NCBI GenBank assembly: GCA_024103275.1 | Contig: JAGFIV010000089.1 | Location: forward strand, 1 to 40,622 | DNA: 40,622 bases | Origin: Flavobacteriales bacterium | GTDB lineage: Bacteria > Bacteroidota > Bacteroidia > Flavobacteriales_F > PHOS-HE28 | Reading direction: 5' to 3' | In this document: piece after piece, positions 30,650 to 38,965 of the stretch | Layout: each line of letters begins with the position of its first letter | Numbering within the stretch: position 1 is the first letter of the stretch | The notes under the pieces: model-generated | The model's database searches: none | Told to the model about the DNA's origin: nothing | The model's input: the letters and a program-made list of their open reading frames with translations, nothing else | Made by a program: the position numbers and the translations under genes

Positions 30650-33244
30650 ATGCAACGACCAGCCCGATCCGTGTGCCTGCTTTTTTCCTTGGCGATCGCG
30701 ACCATCCCCGCGATGCCGCAAGATGCCGTGGACCTGGTGCGGCAATGGTTTGCGACCAACGCGGCGGGTCTCGGCCTGGAGGGAGACGCGGCCACGGCCT
30801 GGGAGGTTACGGACCGGCATGTGGATCGCCAGGGCCGAACATTCGTGTACGTGCGGCAGACCGCCCATGGCCTTTCGGTGGATGGTGCCGTGGCCAATTT
30901 CGTGGTGACGGATGGACGGGTGATCCTGTCGGGGAACCGCTTGCAGGGGCAGCTGGCCGCACGCCTGGCCCCGGCGGTCCCGGGGATCAGCGCGGAGGAA
31001 GCGCTCCGGGCCGCAGCAAGGCACCTGGGCCTTCAGGCCGGGGAGATCCGCGCAGGCAAGGTCGTTTCGCCCACCGAGGTGATCATGGGACCCTGCGGGA
31101 TTTCCCGTGATTCCATCCCCGTCCGGCTGGCCTATCGGGTCGTACCCGGCCAACGCGGCATTCCATTGGCCTGGCACGTGGTGATCCGGGAAACCAACGG
31201 GCGGCACTGGTGGCACATCGCGGTGGATGCCCACGGCGGAACGGTCATGTGGAAACATGACTGGGTGACCCATTGCACCTTCCCCGATGCCCCATTTGCA
31301 AGGACCTACAACGCCTTGGACGACCTGGTGCCCGATGGAAGCGGGGATGACGCGCTGGGCGGCGGGGCCGGACCCGGTTACCGGGTGTTCGCCTTTCCCA
31401 CGGAAAGCCCCCTCTATGGGCCGCATGTGTGGCTGGACGACCCCTCCGATGGCGATGCCTCGCCCTTCGGATGGCACGATACCGACGGCATGGCGGGGCC
31501 GGAACACACCATCACCCGGGGCAACAACGTGTATGCCGGCGAGGATTTCGACGATGACGATGAGATCGGGTACAGTCCCGACGGCGGCCCGTCCCTCAGC
31601 TTCGATTTCCCGTATGACCAGGCCGTGGGGCCGTTGGGCTACCTGGATGCCGCCGTCACCAACCTGTTCTACACGTGCAACGTGTTGCATGATGTGTGGC
31701 ACCACTATGGGTTCGATGAGGCCGCCGGCAATTTCCAGTACACCAACTACACGGGCTTCGGCGAAGGCAACGACGAAGTGTATGCACAGGCGCAGGACGG
31801 CGGCGGCATGAACAACGCCAACTTCGCCACCCCGCCCGACGGCTGGTCGGGGGCCATGCAGATGTACTTGTGGCGCACCAGCGAGGGCGATTCGTTGATC
31901 ATCAACAGCCCGTCGTCCGTGGCCGGCGGCTACGCCGTGGTGGCGGCCGGCTTCGGCCCCGTGCTGCCCACGCCACCGATCACGGCGGACCTGGCGTTGA
32001 TGGAGGATGGCACGGCACCGCTGAACGACGGCTGCGACCCCTTGGTGAATGCGGCGCAGCTGGAGGGCAAGATCGCCGTGGTGGACCGTGGGCTGTGCAC
32101 CTTCGTGAGCAAGGCGGAAGCGGCCGAGGCGGCCGGTGCCGTGGGCCTGGTGGTGATCAACAATGTCGGCGGCACATCCATTACCATGGGTGGCGACGAC
32201 ACCGGCATCGGCATCCCCGCCGTGATGATCTCCATGGCCAACGGGCAGGCACTGAAAAATGCGATGCAACAGGGAACGGTGAATGCCACTTTGGGAGGTC
32301 CCGCGCCGGGATCCATACGCGACGGCGACCTGGACAACGGGGTGATCGCCCATGAATATGGCCATGGCGTATCCAACCGGCTGACGGGCGGCCCTGCCGA
32401 TTCCGATTGCCTGTGGAACGATGAGCAAATGGGCGAGGGATGGAGCGACTGGATGGCCATGGTGCTCACCATGAAGCCCGGTGACCAGGCCGAAACGCCG
32501 AGGGGCATGGCCAACTTCGTGCTGGGGGAGGAAATCGACGGCCAAGGATTGCGCCCCGCGCCCTACACCACGGACATGGCGGTAAACCCATACACTTATG
32601 GGAACTCCAACTCGTTTGCCTTCCAAGGCGCACATGCCTTGGGCTTCCTGTGGGCCACCATGCTGTGGGACCTCACCTGGGCCCTGGTCGATGAGGAGGG
32701 CTTTGACCCCGATGTGTACCAGGGGACCGGCGGCAACAACATCGCCATGCGCCTGGTGCTGGACGGCATGAAGCTGCAACCGTGCGGGCCGGGCTTCGTG
32801 GACGGGCGCGACGCCATCCTGCTGGCGGACCAGTTGAACTACGGCGGTGCGCACGCATGCCTCATTTGGGAAGCCTTTGCGCGGCGCGGCCTCGGATACG
32901 GCGCCAGCCAGGGCAGCCCGGACTCGGTTTCCGACCAGGTGCAGGACTTCAGCCTGCCGTCCAGTTGCCTCACGGGTGTGCCGGATGCATCAGGCGATGC
33001 CCTGCGGCCGTTCGTGCTGTTGCCCAACCCGGCGGCCGATGCCGTGACCCTGCTCCTGCACGCCCCGGCCGGGGGAGGAGCCACCGTGCGCGTGCTCACC
33101 GCCGATGGCCGAACGGTCAGGGAAGCATCTTTCCAGGGAGGGCGGGAACTGCACCTGGACCTTTCCGGCATGGCCCCCGGGATGTATGTGGTGCAGCTGG
33201 ATGAACAAGGGCGGCGGACACATGCACGCTTGGTGGTGCGGTAA
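30650..33244 (+). CDS. Secreted M36 (fungalysin) metallopeptidase, T9SS cargo
   Basis: An 864-residue zinc endopeptidase. A signal peptide (1-24) is followed by an FTP-type propeptide (YVRQTAHGLSVDGAVANFVVTDGRVI) and a PepSY-like region. The catalytic M36 domain starts near residue 215 and contains NLFYTCNVLHDVWHHYGFDEAAGNFQ, the zinc motif His568-Glu569-Tyr-Gly-His572 in HEYGHGVSNR, and Glu596 in GEGWSDW. A protease-associated domain is inserted within it (about residues 430-545; DRGLCTFVSKAEAAEAAGAVGLVVINN). Residues 790-864 form a T9SS sorting domain (FVLLPNPAADAVTLLL, GMYVVQLDEQGRR). It should be autoprocessed and released to digest external protein. The start at 30650 gives the signal peptide; TACATTGC at 30587-30594 is a weak promoter candidate. 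The next gene overlaps its stop by one base. Confidence 0.92.
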   Translation: MQRPARSVCLLFSLAIATIPAMPQDAVDLVRQWFATNAAGLGLEGDAATAWEVTDRHVDRQGRTFVYVRQTAHGLSVDGAVANFVVTDGRVILSGNRLQGQLAARLAPAVPGISAEEALRAAARHLGLQAGEIRAGKVVSPTEVIMGPCGISRDSIPVRLAYRVVPGQRGIPLAWHVVIRETNGRHWWHIAVDAHGGTVMWKHDWVTHCTFPDAPFARTYNALDDLVPDGSGDDALGGGAGPGYRVFAFPTESPLYGPHVWLDDPSDGDASPFGWHDTDGMAGPEHTITRGNNVYAGEDFDDDDEIGYSPDGGPSLSFDFPYDQAVGPLGYLDAAVTNLFYTCNVLHDVWHHYGFDEAAGNFQYTNYTGFGEGNDEVYAQAQDGGGMNNANFATPPDGWSGAMQMYLWRTSEGDSLIINSPSSVAGGYAVVAAGFGPVLPTPPITADLALMEDGTAPLNDGCDPLVNAAQLEGKIAVVDRGLCTFVSKAEAAEAAGAVGLVVINNVGGTSITMGGDDTGIGIPAVMISMANGQALKNAMQQGTVNATLGGPAPGSIRDGDLDNGVIAHEYGHGVSNRLTGGPADSDCLWNDEQMGEGWSDWMAMVLTMKPGDQAETPRGMANFVLGEEIDGQGLRPAPYTTDMAVNPYTYGNSNSFAFQGAHALGFLWATMLWDLTWALVDEEGFDPDVYQGTGGNNIAMRLVLDGMKLQPCGPGFVDGRDAILLADQLNYGGAHACLIWEAFARRGLGYGASQGSPDSVSDQVQDFSLPSSCLTGVPDASGDALRPFVLLPNPAADAVTLLLHAPAGGGATVRVLTADGRTVREASFQGGRELHLDLSGMAPGMYVVQLDEQGRRTHARLVVR

Positions 33245-33936
33245 TGGGGCCAACGGAAATCCTTCCGGGGATCCACCCCGTGTTGGTGCCGTTGCAGAAG
33301 CGGTTTGCAGCAGCTTCGGAAAAGGCGGATGCCGCAGCCATGGCGGCCTACATGAAAGGCCATTTCCCCTTCGTCGGCATCAAGGCACCGGCGCGGCGTG
33401 CGTTGCAGAGGGCGCATTGGGATGAACAGGGCCCGCCGTCGATGGATGATTTGCCCGCGGTGCTGCGCTCCGCCTTCGCGCAGCCCGAACGCGAGCTGCA
33501 CTACGCGGCCACGGACCTGCTGGTGAAGCATGCCGGGAAACTCGGGCCACAACACCTGCCGCTGGTGGAGGAGTTGATCACCACCAAGAGCTGGTGGGAC
33601 ACCGTGGATGCGCTCGCCGTGCATGTGGCGGGCAGCATACTGAAACGGCATCCGGAGGCGGTGGAGGAATGGAACGGGCGCTGGGCGGGAAGTGCGGACC
33701 TATGGCTGAACCGCACCGCCATCCTGTTCCAGAACCGTTGGAAGGACGATACGGACCGCGCCCTGCTTTTTGCGAACATCGACCGGCATGCCGCCAGCAA
33801 AGAGTTCTTCATCCGCAAGGCCATCGGCTGGTCCCTGCGGGAATTGGGCAAGACCGATCCCGGCGCGGTGCTCGCCTTCGTACAGGCCAGGAAGCTTTCG
33901 CCGTTGAGCGAACGCGAGGCGGTGCGCAACCTGTGA
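33244..33936 (+). CDS. DNA alkylation repair protein, AlkD-like
   Basis: A 230-residue HEAT-like helical protein of the AlkC/AlkD family, DNA glycosylases that remove bulky or positively charged alkyl-purines. Diagnostic phrases: FPFVGIKAPARRAL near residue 40, ELHYAATDLLVKHAGKL, ELITTKSWWDTVDALAVHV with the family's WWDTVD motif (catalytic Asp of AlkD lies in this segment), LWLNRTAILFQ, and FFIRKAIGWSLRELGKTDP. The length is typical. Its ATG shares the final A of the upstream protease stop codon (TAATG at 33242), so it may be translated by termination-reinitiation, although the two functions are unrelated. No promoter is seen between them. Confidence 0.92.
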   Translation: MGPTEILPGIHPVLVPLQKRFAAASEKADAAAMAAYMKGHFPFVGIKAPARRALQRAHWDEQGPPSMDDLPAVLRSAFAQPERELHYAATDLLVKHAGKLGPQHLPLVEELITTKSWWDTVDALAVHVAGSILKRHPEAVEEWNGRWAGSADLWLNRTAILFQNRWKDDTDRALLFANIDRHAASKEFFIRKAIGWSLRELGKTDPGAVLAFVQARKLSPLSEREAVRNL

Positions 33937-34017
33937 TGCTTGCCGGTCAGGATGAATGGCCGCAGCATCCCATGAATGGAGAGGAGGCCAGAGGTTCCTG
34001 ATCGATCTTCGCATCCC

Positions 34018-34587
34018 ATGGAAAGCCCAAGGCCCAAGGACCTGGTGGAGGAGCTGCTTGCACTCGGCTACAGTAAGCAACAGGTGTTCGACCAGGTGAC
34101 GGCGGCGCAGCCGGAGATGAAGCCTGGCCGCGTGGCCGATGCCTTGCGCAACAGGGCCACGCTGATGGCCAAGAAGCGGTACATGAATGCACACCGCGTG
34201 CTGTTGGCACTGATCCTGGTCAACGCGGTACTCAGGCTCTGGCGCACCGTGGACGCACGGATGCTGGGCGAAGCTCATGCATTCCAATTCCTTGGATTGA
34301 TCCCGTTCGCCACGCTCTTCGCGACCTACGGCATCTACCGGTGGCAAGGGGAACACTTCCAATGGGTCGGCTGGTTGAACGTGCTGGGTGCCATAGGTGT
34401 GTTGGGCCGCCTCGGTACGCTTGCCCGACACGGCCGGTGGGACACGCCGGCTGCCATGGACATGCTAAGCTTGATCATCGGTATCCTGTGCCTCTACCTG
34501 GCCAATCGCGTTTTTGCCCAACCCCGCAAGGTGAAGGACCCCTTGGGAGGGCCTGTGCGGTACGTGTTCCCCGAAGTGGGCCTTTGA
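34018..34587 (+). CDS. Hypothetical four-helix membrane protein
   Basis: A 189-residue protein I do not recognise. The first 45 residues are a soluble, helical segment (DLVEELLALGYSKQQVFDQVTAAQPEMKP has the look of a short helical domain). Four predicted membrane helices follow: HRVLLALILVNAVLRLW (about 59-75), FQFLGLIPFATLFATYGIY (89-107), WVGWLNVLGAIGVLGRLG (115-132) and LSLIIGILCLYLANRVF (150-166), then a short basic tail. Similar architectures occur in uncharacterised inner-membrane proteins of Bacteroidota. It starts 81 bases after the AlkD-like gene and is followed by a hairpin. Confidence 0.75.
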   Translation: MESPRPKDLVEELLALGYSKQQVFDQVTAAQPEMKPGRVADALRNRATLMAKKRYMNAHRVLLALILVNAVLRLWRTVDARMLGEAHAFQFLGLIPFATLFATYGIYRWQGEHFQWVGWLNVLGAIGVLGRLGTLARHGRWDTPAAMDMLSLIIGILCLYLANRVFAQPRKVKDPLGGPVRYVFPEVGL

Positions 34588-34620
34588 TCGCCCGAGAGGT
34601 GGCGGCTGCGTCAAGCTTGG

Positions 34621-34643
34621 AACCCCGGACAACCATCGGGGTT
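34621..34643. terminator. Hairpin between convergent genes
   Basis: AACCCCG (34621-34627) pairs with CGGGGTT (34637-34643) over a 9-base loop, in the 96-base gap between the plus-strand membrane protein and the minus-strand T9SS gene. No T-run. Confidence 0.45.
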
Positions 34644-34683
34644 CGGCACCCCGCATCCATTCGCCGCGCACATGCCGTGATCC

Positions 34684-35553
34684 TTATTCCCGCACCCACT
34701 TGCCGGTGGCCAGTTGCTGCCCGCCGTTGCTGATGAAGCGGTAGCCCAGGAATCCTCGGGGCAAGCCCGGGACATCGATGATGCACCGTACCGACCGCAC
34801 CGGGCAGCGTGCCACCGTACGGCCGGAAGCATCGAAGAATTGCAGCGTGCCGGGCTCGGAAGCCAGGATATGCAACTGATCCCCCGCCGGGCGGATCTGC
34901 ACGAAGGGTTTTGCCGTACCCACCGGTTCCGCGATACCGGCTGTGCCGGAAAAAGCCAGGTCGTCCACCTTCACGGTGCTGCCGATCACCGGGCTTCCGA
35001 AATGGATGCTGGAGACGATCTGGATGTAGGCAGTATCCGGTGATTGCCCGCTGTTCCACGTGATGGGGACACTGAAGGCCTGCCATCCGCCGTTGCCACC
35101 GACCACCTCCAGGCTGCCCTGGCCGATGACATCGGCGGCGCTGCCGTTCCACTTGGTGAACGCAACGAGGACCTGGCCCGTGTCTGCCGGCTGTATGGCG
35201 TATTGCCACTGGCCCGTGAGGGATCCCGGCCTTTGGCCGAACGGGAATCCCGCATGGGCCGATGAGGTCCCGGCGGAGATCCATCCTTGTATCGCCATGA
35301 TCCCGCCGGTGGACTGGCGCGTGGTGATCACCGCATGGAAGCTGCCCGGATGCCCCGGTGTTCCCGCCTCCACCGTCGGCCCGCCCGGGGTTGGGACCTC
35401 ATTGTAGGTGAGCCAGCCGGTAGGTTCCGTATAGTTCCCATGGTCCGTCCAGTCCTCAAAACCGCCGTTGGGCACCTGGGCGTAGCTCGTTGTTCCCATC
35501 GCGCTGAAACAGGCGAAAAGAACGAGGCTGAAGGTGGTGATGGGGGCATTCAT
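34684..35553 (-). CDS. Secreted carbohydrate-binding-like protein, probable T9SS cargo
   Basis: A 289-residue secreted protein. The signal peptide is MNAPITTFSLVLFACFSAMGTTSYAQ. The mature part starts VPNGGFEDWTDHGNYTEPTGWLTYNEV, the usual opening of PCMD-type / CBM-like jelly-roll domains of Bacteroidota, and ends with GSTVKVDDLAFSG near residue 208. The last ~75 residues resemble a degenerate T9SS sorting domain (LHILASEPGTLQFFDASGRTVARCPV, GFLGYRFISNGGQQLATGKWVRE). It likely binds a polysaccharide or adheres at the surface; the ligand is unknown. The start at 35553 is favoured over upstream in-frame ATGs because the signal peptide begins there and TACCTTCA ends four bases before it. Confidence 0.85.
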   Translation of the reverse strand: MNAPITTFSLVLFACFSAMGTTSYAQVPNGGFEDWTDHGNYTEPTGWLTYNEVPTPGGPTVEAGTPGHPGSFHAVITTRQSTGGIMAIQGWISAGTSSAHAGFPFGQRPGSLTGQWQYAIQPADTGQVLVAFTKWNGSAADVIGQGSLEVVGGNGGWQAFSVPITWNSGQSPDTAYIQIVSSIHFGSPVIGSTVKVDDLAFSGTAGIAEPVGTAKPFVQIRPAGDQLHILASEPGTLQFFDASGRTVARCPVRSVRCIIDVPGLPRGFLGYRFISNGGQQLATGKWVRE

Positions 35554-35557
35554 GGCA

Positions 35558-35565
35558 TGAAGGTA
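35558..35565 (-). promoter_or_regulatory. Promoter-like element, CBM-like gene
   Basis: Minus-strand TACCTTCA, four bases before the ATG at 35553. It matches TAnnTT only, but the position recurs at other genes of the window. Confidence 0.35.
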
Positions 35566-35656
35566 AGCACGGCGTGAGGCTGTGCAGTTTGATCGATCGT
35601 CCGGTTCCATCGCCGGTTGTTGACCCGGCGATGACCTGCCCGACAGGCCGGCGGGA

Positions 35657-35664
35657 TAAATTCG
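35657..35664 (+). promoter_or_regulatory. Promoter-like element, DUF937 gene
   Basis: TAAATTCG, 31 bases before the ATG at 35696, matches TAnnTTTG at all but one defined position. Confidence 0.4.
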
Positions 35665-35695
35665 CGACGGACCGGACGACCAAACAAATGTTGCA

Positions 35696-36235
35696 ATGAG
35701 CGATCTTCTTGATTCCGTGGAACAGCAATTCACGTTGGAATTGATGCAGCGCACGGCCGTGGGGTTGGGCCAAAGCCACACCGCCACGGGGCGGGCCTTG
35801 GCGGGGTTGATCCCCACGGTGATGGCGGCCATGGCCAACAAGAGCACCGATGGCCAGGCCATGGGTGCGTTGTACAACATGCTCAAGGAGGCAGCGTCGA
35901 ACCCGGCGTTGAAGGACCTTGATGGATTGATCGATTCCGGGAAGATGGCCTACACTGAACCGGGCAACCCGGCGCGGGAACTGATCGGCACGCTCTTCGG
36001 CGGCGATACCGGGAAGGTGGAGGCCTTGATCCGGGCCTTCTCCGGGGTGAAGGCAAACAACACCGCACCCCTGCTGGGCATGGCCGGTGCCATGGTGATG
36101 CGCGGCCTGGGCCATAAAGTGGCTTCGGGGATGACGCAGGGCAACCTCGCCAATCAGTTGGGCAAGGAACGGAACAGCATCGCCAGCGCCGTGCCGTATG
36201 AGGTGGGCCTGATGCTGAACGCGGGGATGGCGTAG
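35696..36235 (+). CDS. DUF937 family protein
   Basis: A 179-residue protein with a DUF937-like composition: a start typical of the family (MSDLLDSVEQQFTLELMQRTAVGLGQSHTATGRALAGLIPTVMAAMANKS; split), internal ALA/GLY-rich helices (NPARELIGTLFGGDTGKVEALIRAFSGVK) and LLGMAGAMVMRGLGHKVASG. It is predicted to be helical and cytoplasmic with no membrane helix or signal. The family has no established biochemical function. It lies on the plus strand between two minus-strand secreted proteins and stands alone. It ends 18 bases from the convergent phosphodiesterase gene, a gap too short for a normal terminator. Confidence 0.8.
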   Translation: MSDLLDSVEQQFTLELMQRTAVGLGQSHTATGRALAGLIPTVMAAMANKSTDGQAMGALYNMLKEAASNPALKDLDGLIDSGKMAYTEPGNPARELIGTLFGGDTGKVEALIRAFSGVKANNTAPLLGMAGAMVMRGLGHKVASGMTQGNLANQLGKERNSIASAVPYEVGLMLNAGMA

Positions 36236-36253
36236 GCGGCCCGGGCGCCGGTG

Positions 36254-38086
36254 TCATAGCTCCTTCACGAACCGCGCGAACGAGACCGCGCCTTCCGCAT
36301 CGGTGATGCGCAGGACGTACGTACCCGGCGTGAGCGCGCCCACGTCCACCGGGCCATCGCCGGTGGCATGGTGCAGCACCAGGCGGCCGTCCGGCGCGAT
36401 CACTTGGACATCATGCCTTCCCCGAAGCTGAAGGTGAAGCTGGTCGCGGGTGGGATTGGGGAAGAACGTCGGAGGTCCATCGCCTGGTTGCTCGCCCATG
36501 CCGGTGGGGATGCAGGCGGGGATCAGGGCATGGCCGTCCAGCTGCCACAGCGGGTCGTTAGGGATGCAGAGGTAGGCGAGCACCGTGGGCACCACATCGG
36601 CCTGCACGGGTGTCAGCGTCAGGTCGGTGGTGATGAGCGGGTCGCTGTTCGCGCTCCACGTGGCCGATGTGGGCACGGTGCCGTCATGCACGTGTGCGGC
36701 GGGGGAGCCGGGCACGGTGTTCGCCAGCAGCCCGCCGGTGCCGTCCTGCATGGGCCAGTGGCCGATCAGGAAGGCCGCATCCGGATGGGCGGACGTCAGC
36801 GGCTTTCCGCTCCATGCCGAGATGGTGTTGATGTCAAGCGCCTTGGACCAGATGCGCACGTCGCACAGATTGCCCGTCATGGCGTACGGATAGGCCGTGG
36901 TGCCGTCCTGGCCGAAGCAGGTGGGCATCGCCGTGCTGATGTCGCCGATGGCCGACATGTCCGCGGTGCCCATCAGCAGGCCGTCCTGGAAGATGCGCGC
37001 CTCGCCGTCGCGGTCGCAGGTGACGGCCAGGTGGTGCCATTGCCCGTCGTTGATGGGGCGGCCGTCGAGGTCCACGCGGTGGGTGCCGTCGCCGATGTTG
37101 AACTTCCACGTGTAGCCGCCGCCGGTGGTGCTGAGCACATAGCCCGGGTTGTAGCCGCTGTCCCAATCCTTGTTGCACAGGAAGGCCGGGTCGCCGTCCC
37201 AGTCCAGCGGCATGCGCACGTTGCACTCGATGGTGAAGTCCTGTGCGGTGCCGAAGTTGAACAGTGCGTTGTTGTCCACGCGCGCATAGGTCGTGGCCCC
37301 GAAGTCCATGGTGGTGGCGATGGGGAAGGTGTCGCGCGTGGCGGCCCTGTTCTCCACGGCGATGCCGGGGCCGCTGGCCAGGATGAAGATGCGCTGCTGC
37401 TCGAAGGAGTTGTCGCCGTGCCCCCAGGTGTTCCCGCCGTGGTCGGTCACCACCATCACCATCCACTCCTCGTCGGCGGGGCGTGCGGCCACGGCATCGA
37501 GGATGGGCGCGATCAGGTGGTCCACCGTGGCGATGGCGTCCAGGTAGCCGGGGATGTCGGGGCTGAAACCGTAGGTGTGCCCGGCGTGGTCCACGTCGTC
37601 GAAGTCGAGGAAAAGCACATCGGGCGCATCGGTGGCTTGCAGGGCGGCCACGGCGGAATCAGCAAGCGCCGTGTCCGAAGGCAGCTCCAGCTCCTGCGTG
37701 GCACTGGTGCAGATCTCCTCGTTGATCGGCGCCCAGTGCACGAAGCTGCGCAGGTCCATCGTCGGTTGCACACTGTGGATCCGCGCGAAGAAATGGGGCC
37801 AGGTGGCGTATTGCGGGTCGGAGAACGTGTTGTCCGTCACGTTGTGCTTCTGCTCCCACACGCCGGTGAGCATGGTGCTCCAGCCGGTGCCGCTCCACAC
37901 GGGCGGGTGGGTGTTGCCCTCGAAGGTGCTGAAGCCCGAGGCCGCAAGCTGCTGCAGGCGGGGTGCGTTGGCGGCCAGGATGGCGTCGCCGCGGCAGCCG
38001 TCGATGCCGATGATGAGCACCTTGCGTTGCTGTGCCGGCGCGAGCAGCGGGAATGCGGCGATGAGCAGGGTGAAAACATGCTTCAT
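36254..38086 (-). CDS. T9SS-secreted phosphodiesterase/LamG protein
   Basis: A 610-residue secreted protein. Signal peptide residues 1-19. Residues 20-255 form an alkaline-phosphatase-superfamily domain of the type I phosphodiesterase/nucleotide pyrophosphatase kind: metal-binding Asp29 in GIDGCRGD, the nucleophile region THPPVWSGTGWSTMLTG (59-75), Asp166/His170 in DVDHAGHTYG, Asp215-His216 in VVTDHGGNTWGHGDN and His223. Residues 260-450 are a LamG/concanavalin-like domain (DFTIECNVRMPLDWDGDPAFLCNKDW, WHHLAVTCDRDGEARIFQDGLLMG, LCDVRIWSKAL). Residues 540-610 are the T9SS sorting domain (FFPNPTRDQLHLQL, GTYVLRITDAEGAVSFARFVKEL). The substrate is unknown; the LamG may target it to a glycan. Start at 38086 from the signal peptide; minus-strand TACTTTGG (38114-38107) is a likely promoter. 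Confidence 0.9.
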   Translation of the reverse strand: MKHVFTLLIAAFPLLAPAQQRKVLIIGIDGCRGDAILAANAPRLQQLAASGFSTFEGNTHPPVWSGTGWSTMLTGVWEQKHNVTDNTFSDPQYATWPHFFARIHSVQPTMDLRSFVHWAPINEEICTSATQELELPSDTALADSAVAALQATDAPDVLFLDFDDVDHAGHTYGFSPDIPGYLDAIATVDHLIAPILDAVAARPADEEWMVMVVTDHGGNTWGHGDNSFEQQRIFILASGPGIAVENRAATRDTFPIATTMDFGATTYARVDNNALFNFGTAQDFTIECNVRMPLDWDGDPAFLCNKDWDSGYNPGYVLSTTGGGYTWKFNIGDGTHRVDLDGRPINDGQWHHLAVTCDRDGEARIFQDGLLMGTADMSAIGDISTAMPTCFGQDGTTAYPYAMTGNLCDVRIWSKALDINTISAWSGKPLTSAHPDAAFLIGHWPMQDGTGGLLANTVPGSPAAHVHDGTVPTSATWSANSDPLITTDLTLTPVQADVVPTVLAYLCIPNDPLWQLDGHALIPACIPTGMGEQPGDGPPTFFPNPTRDQLHLQLRGRHDVQVIAPDGRLVLHHATGDGPVDVGALTPGTYVLRITDAEGAVSFARFVKEL

Positions 38087-38106
38087 GCAGACCGGGTGGA
38101 AGAGTG

Positions 38107-38114
38107 CCAAAGTA
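38107..38114 (-). promoter_or_regulatory. Promoter -7 element, phosphodiesterase gene
   Basis: Minus-strand TACTTTGG, 20 bases before the ATG at 38086, deviates from TAnnTTTG by one base. Confidence 0.45.
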
Positions 38115-38184
38115 GGCGGTGGAACGGCACGCAGGAATATGCCGGGGCCCCGATGAATGCCACGGGAACCCTTGTCGGGCGGAC

Positions 38185-38192
38185 TACCTTCA
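38185..38192 (+). promoter_or_regulatory. Promoter-like element, SDR gene
   Basis: TACCTTCA followed by CCCC and the ATG at 38197; the same octamer and 4-base spacing as in front of the minus-strand CBM-like gene. Confidence 0.4.
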
Positions 38193-38196
38193 CCCC

Positions 38197-38850
38197 ATGG
38201 GCATGAAGCTGATCCTCACCGGCGCCACGGGCTACGTGGGCGAGGGCGTATTGCTGGAATGCCTGGCACATCCCGGCGTGGAGCAGGTGCTGGTGGTGGG
38301 CCGCAGGACTTGCGGCCGTCAGCATGCGAAGCTGCGGGAGCTGCTGGTGAAGGACTTCTTCTCGCTCGATGCGCACCTGGAGGAATTGCGCGGCCATGAT
38401 GGTTGCTTCTTCTGCGCGGGCGTGAGCTCCATCGGCAAGGACGAGGCGGAGTTCACGCGGCTCGCCTACGACACCACCCTCGCCTTCGCCAAGGCCGTGC
38501 ATGCCGCATCGCCCCAGGCCACGTTCATCTACGTCTCCGGCGGTGGAACGGACAGCACGGAGAAAGGCCGCCTGATGTGGGCGCGTGTGAAAGGCCGCAC
38601 GGAGAACGAGCTGGCGCGGATGGGCTTTGGCCAACAGTTCAACTTCCGGCCGGGCATCATGACCATCACGCCGGGCATGCGCAACCCGAAATGGTGGATG
38701 CGGCTGCTGGTGCCCGTTTCCGCCGTGCTGATGCCGCGCATCACCTGCACCATGAGGCAGGTGGGTCTGGCCATGATCAACTGCGTGGCCAAGGGCTACC
38801 CCGTGAACGTGGTGGAGGTGAAGGACATCAAGAGGCTGGCGGAGGGGTGA
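38197..38850 (+). CDS. Atypical short-chain dehydrogenase/epimerase-like protein
   Basis: A 217-residue Rossmann-fold protein. The NAD(P)-binding loop TGATGYVGEGVL lies at residues 8-19. Further signs are FFCAGVSSIG after the fourth strand, IYVSGGGTDST at the catalytic Ser position, and MWARVKGRTENEL, where the usual YxxxK is WARVK, so the catalytic Tyr is replaced. The region INFRPGIMT of epimerases appears as FNFRPGIMTITPGM. This is the pattern of atypical SDRs (NAD-binding, often without dehydrogenase activity). A predicted hydrophobic segment (WWMRLLVPVSAVLMPRI) may contact the membrane. Substrate unknown. The start at 38197 is supported by the promoter spacing; an ATG at 38203 is the alternative. 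Confidence 0.85.
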   Translation: MGMKLILTGATGYVGEGVLLECLAHPGVEQVLVVGRRTCGRQHAKLRELLVKDFFSLDAHLEELRGHDGCFFCAGVSSIGKDEAEFTRLAYDTTLAFAKAVHAASPQATFIYVSGGGTDSTEKGRLMWARVKGRTENELARMGFGQQFNFRPGIMTITPGMRNPKWWMRLLVPVSAVLMPRITCTMRQVGLAMINCVAKGYPVNVVEVKDIKRLAEG

Positions 38851-38953
38851 GGAGGAGGGCCAAGTCGGGGCTAACGTTAGCCTTGCATTCTTCAACTACC
38901 CTGCATGGGATTGAGGATTTCAGGGTTTACGCAGGTTTCCGGGGCCGATCTTT

Positions 38954-38961
38954 TACCTTTA
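38954..38961 (+). promoter_or_regulatory. Promoter-like element, antitoxin gene
   Basis: TACCTTTA, four bases before the ATG at 38966; it misses only the last consensus base. Leaderless spacing again. Confidence 0.4.
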
Positions 38962-38965
38962 TGCC

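Noticed and set aside
30572-32854. A 760-codon minus-strand frame across the M36 protease
   Set aside because: Shadow of a well-supported gene on the plus strand.
36368-38206. A 612-codon plus-strand frame across the phosphodiesterase gene
   Set aside because: Antisense to a protein with signal peptide, catalytic motifs and sorting domain; composition is low-complexity.
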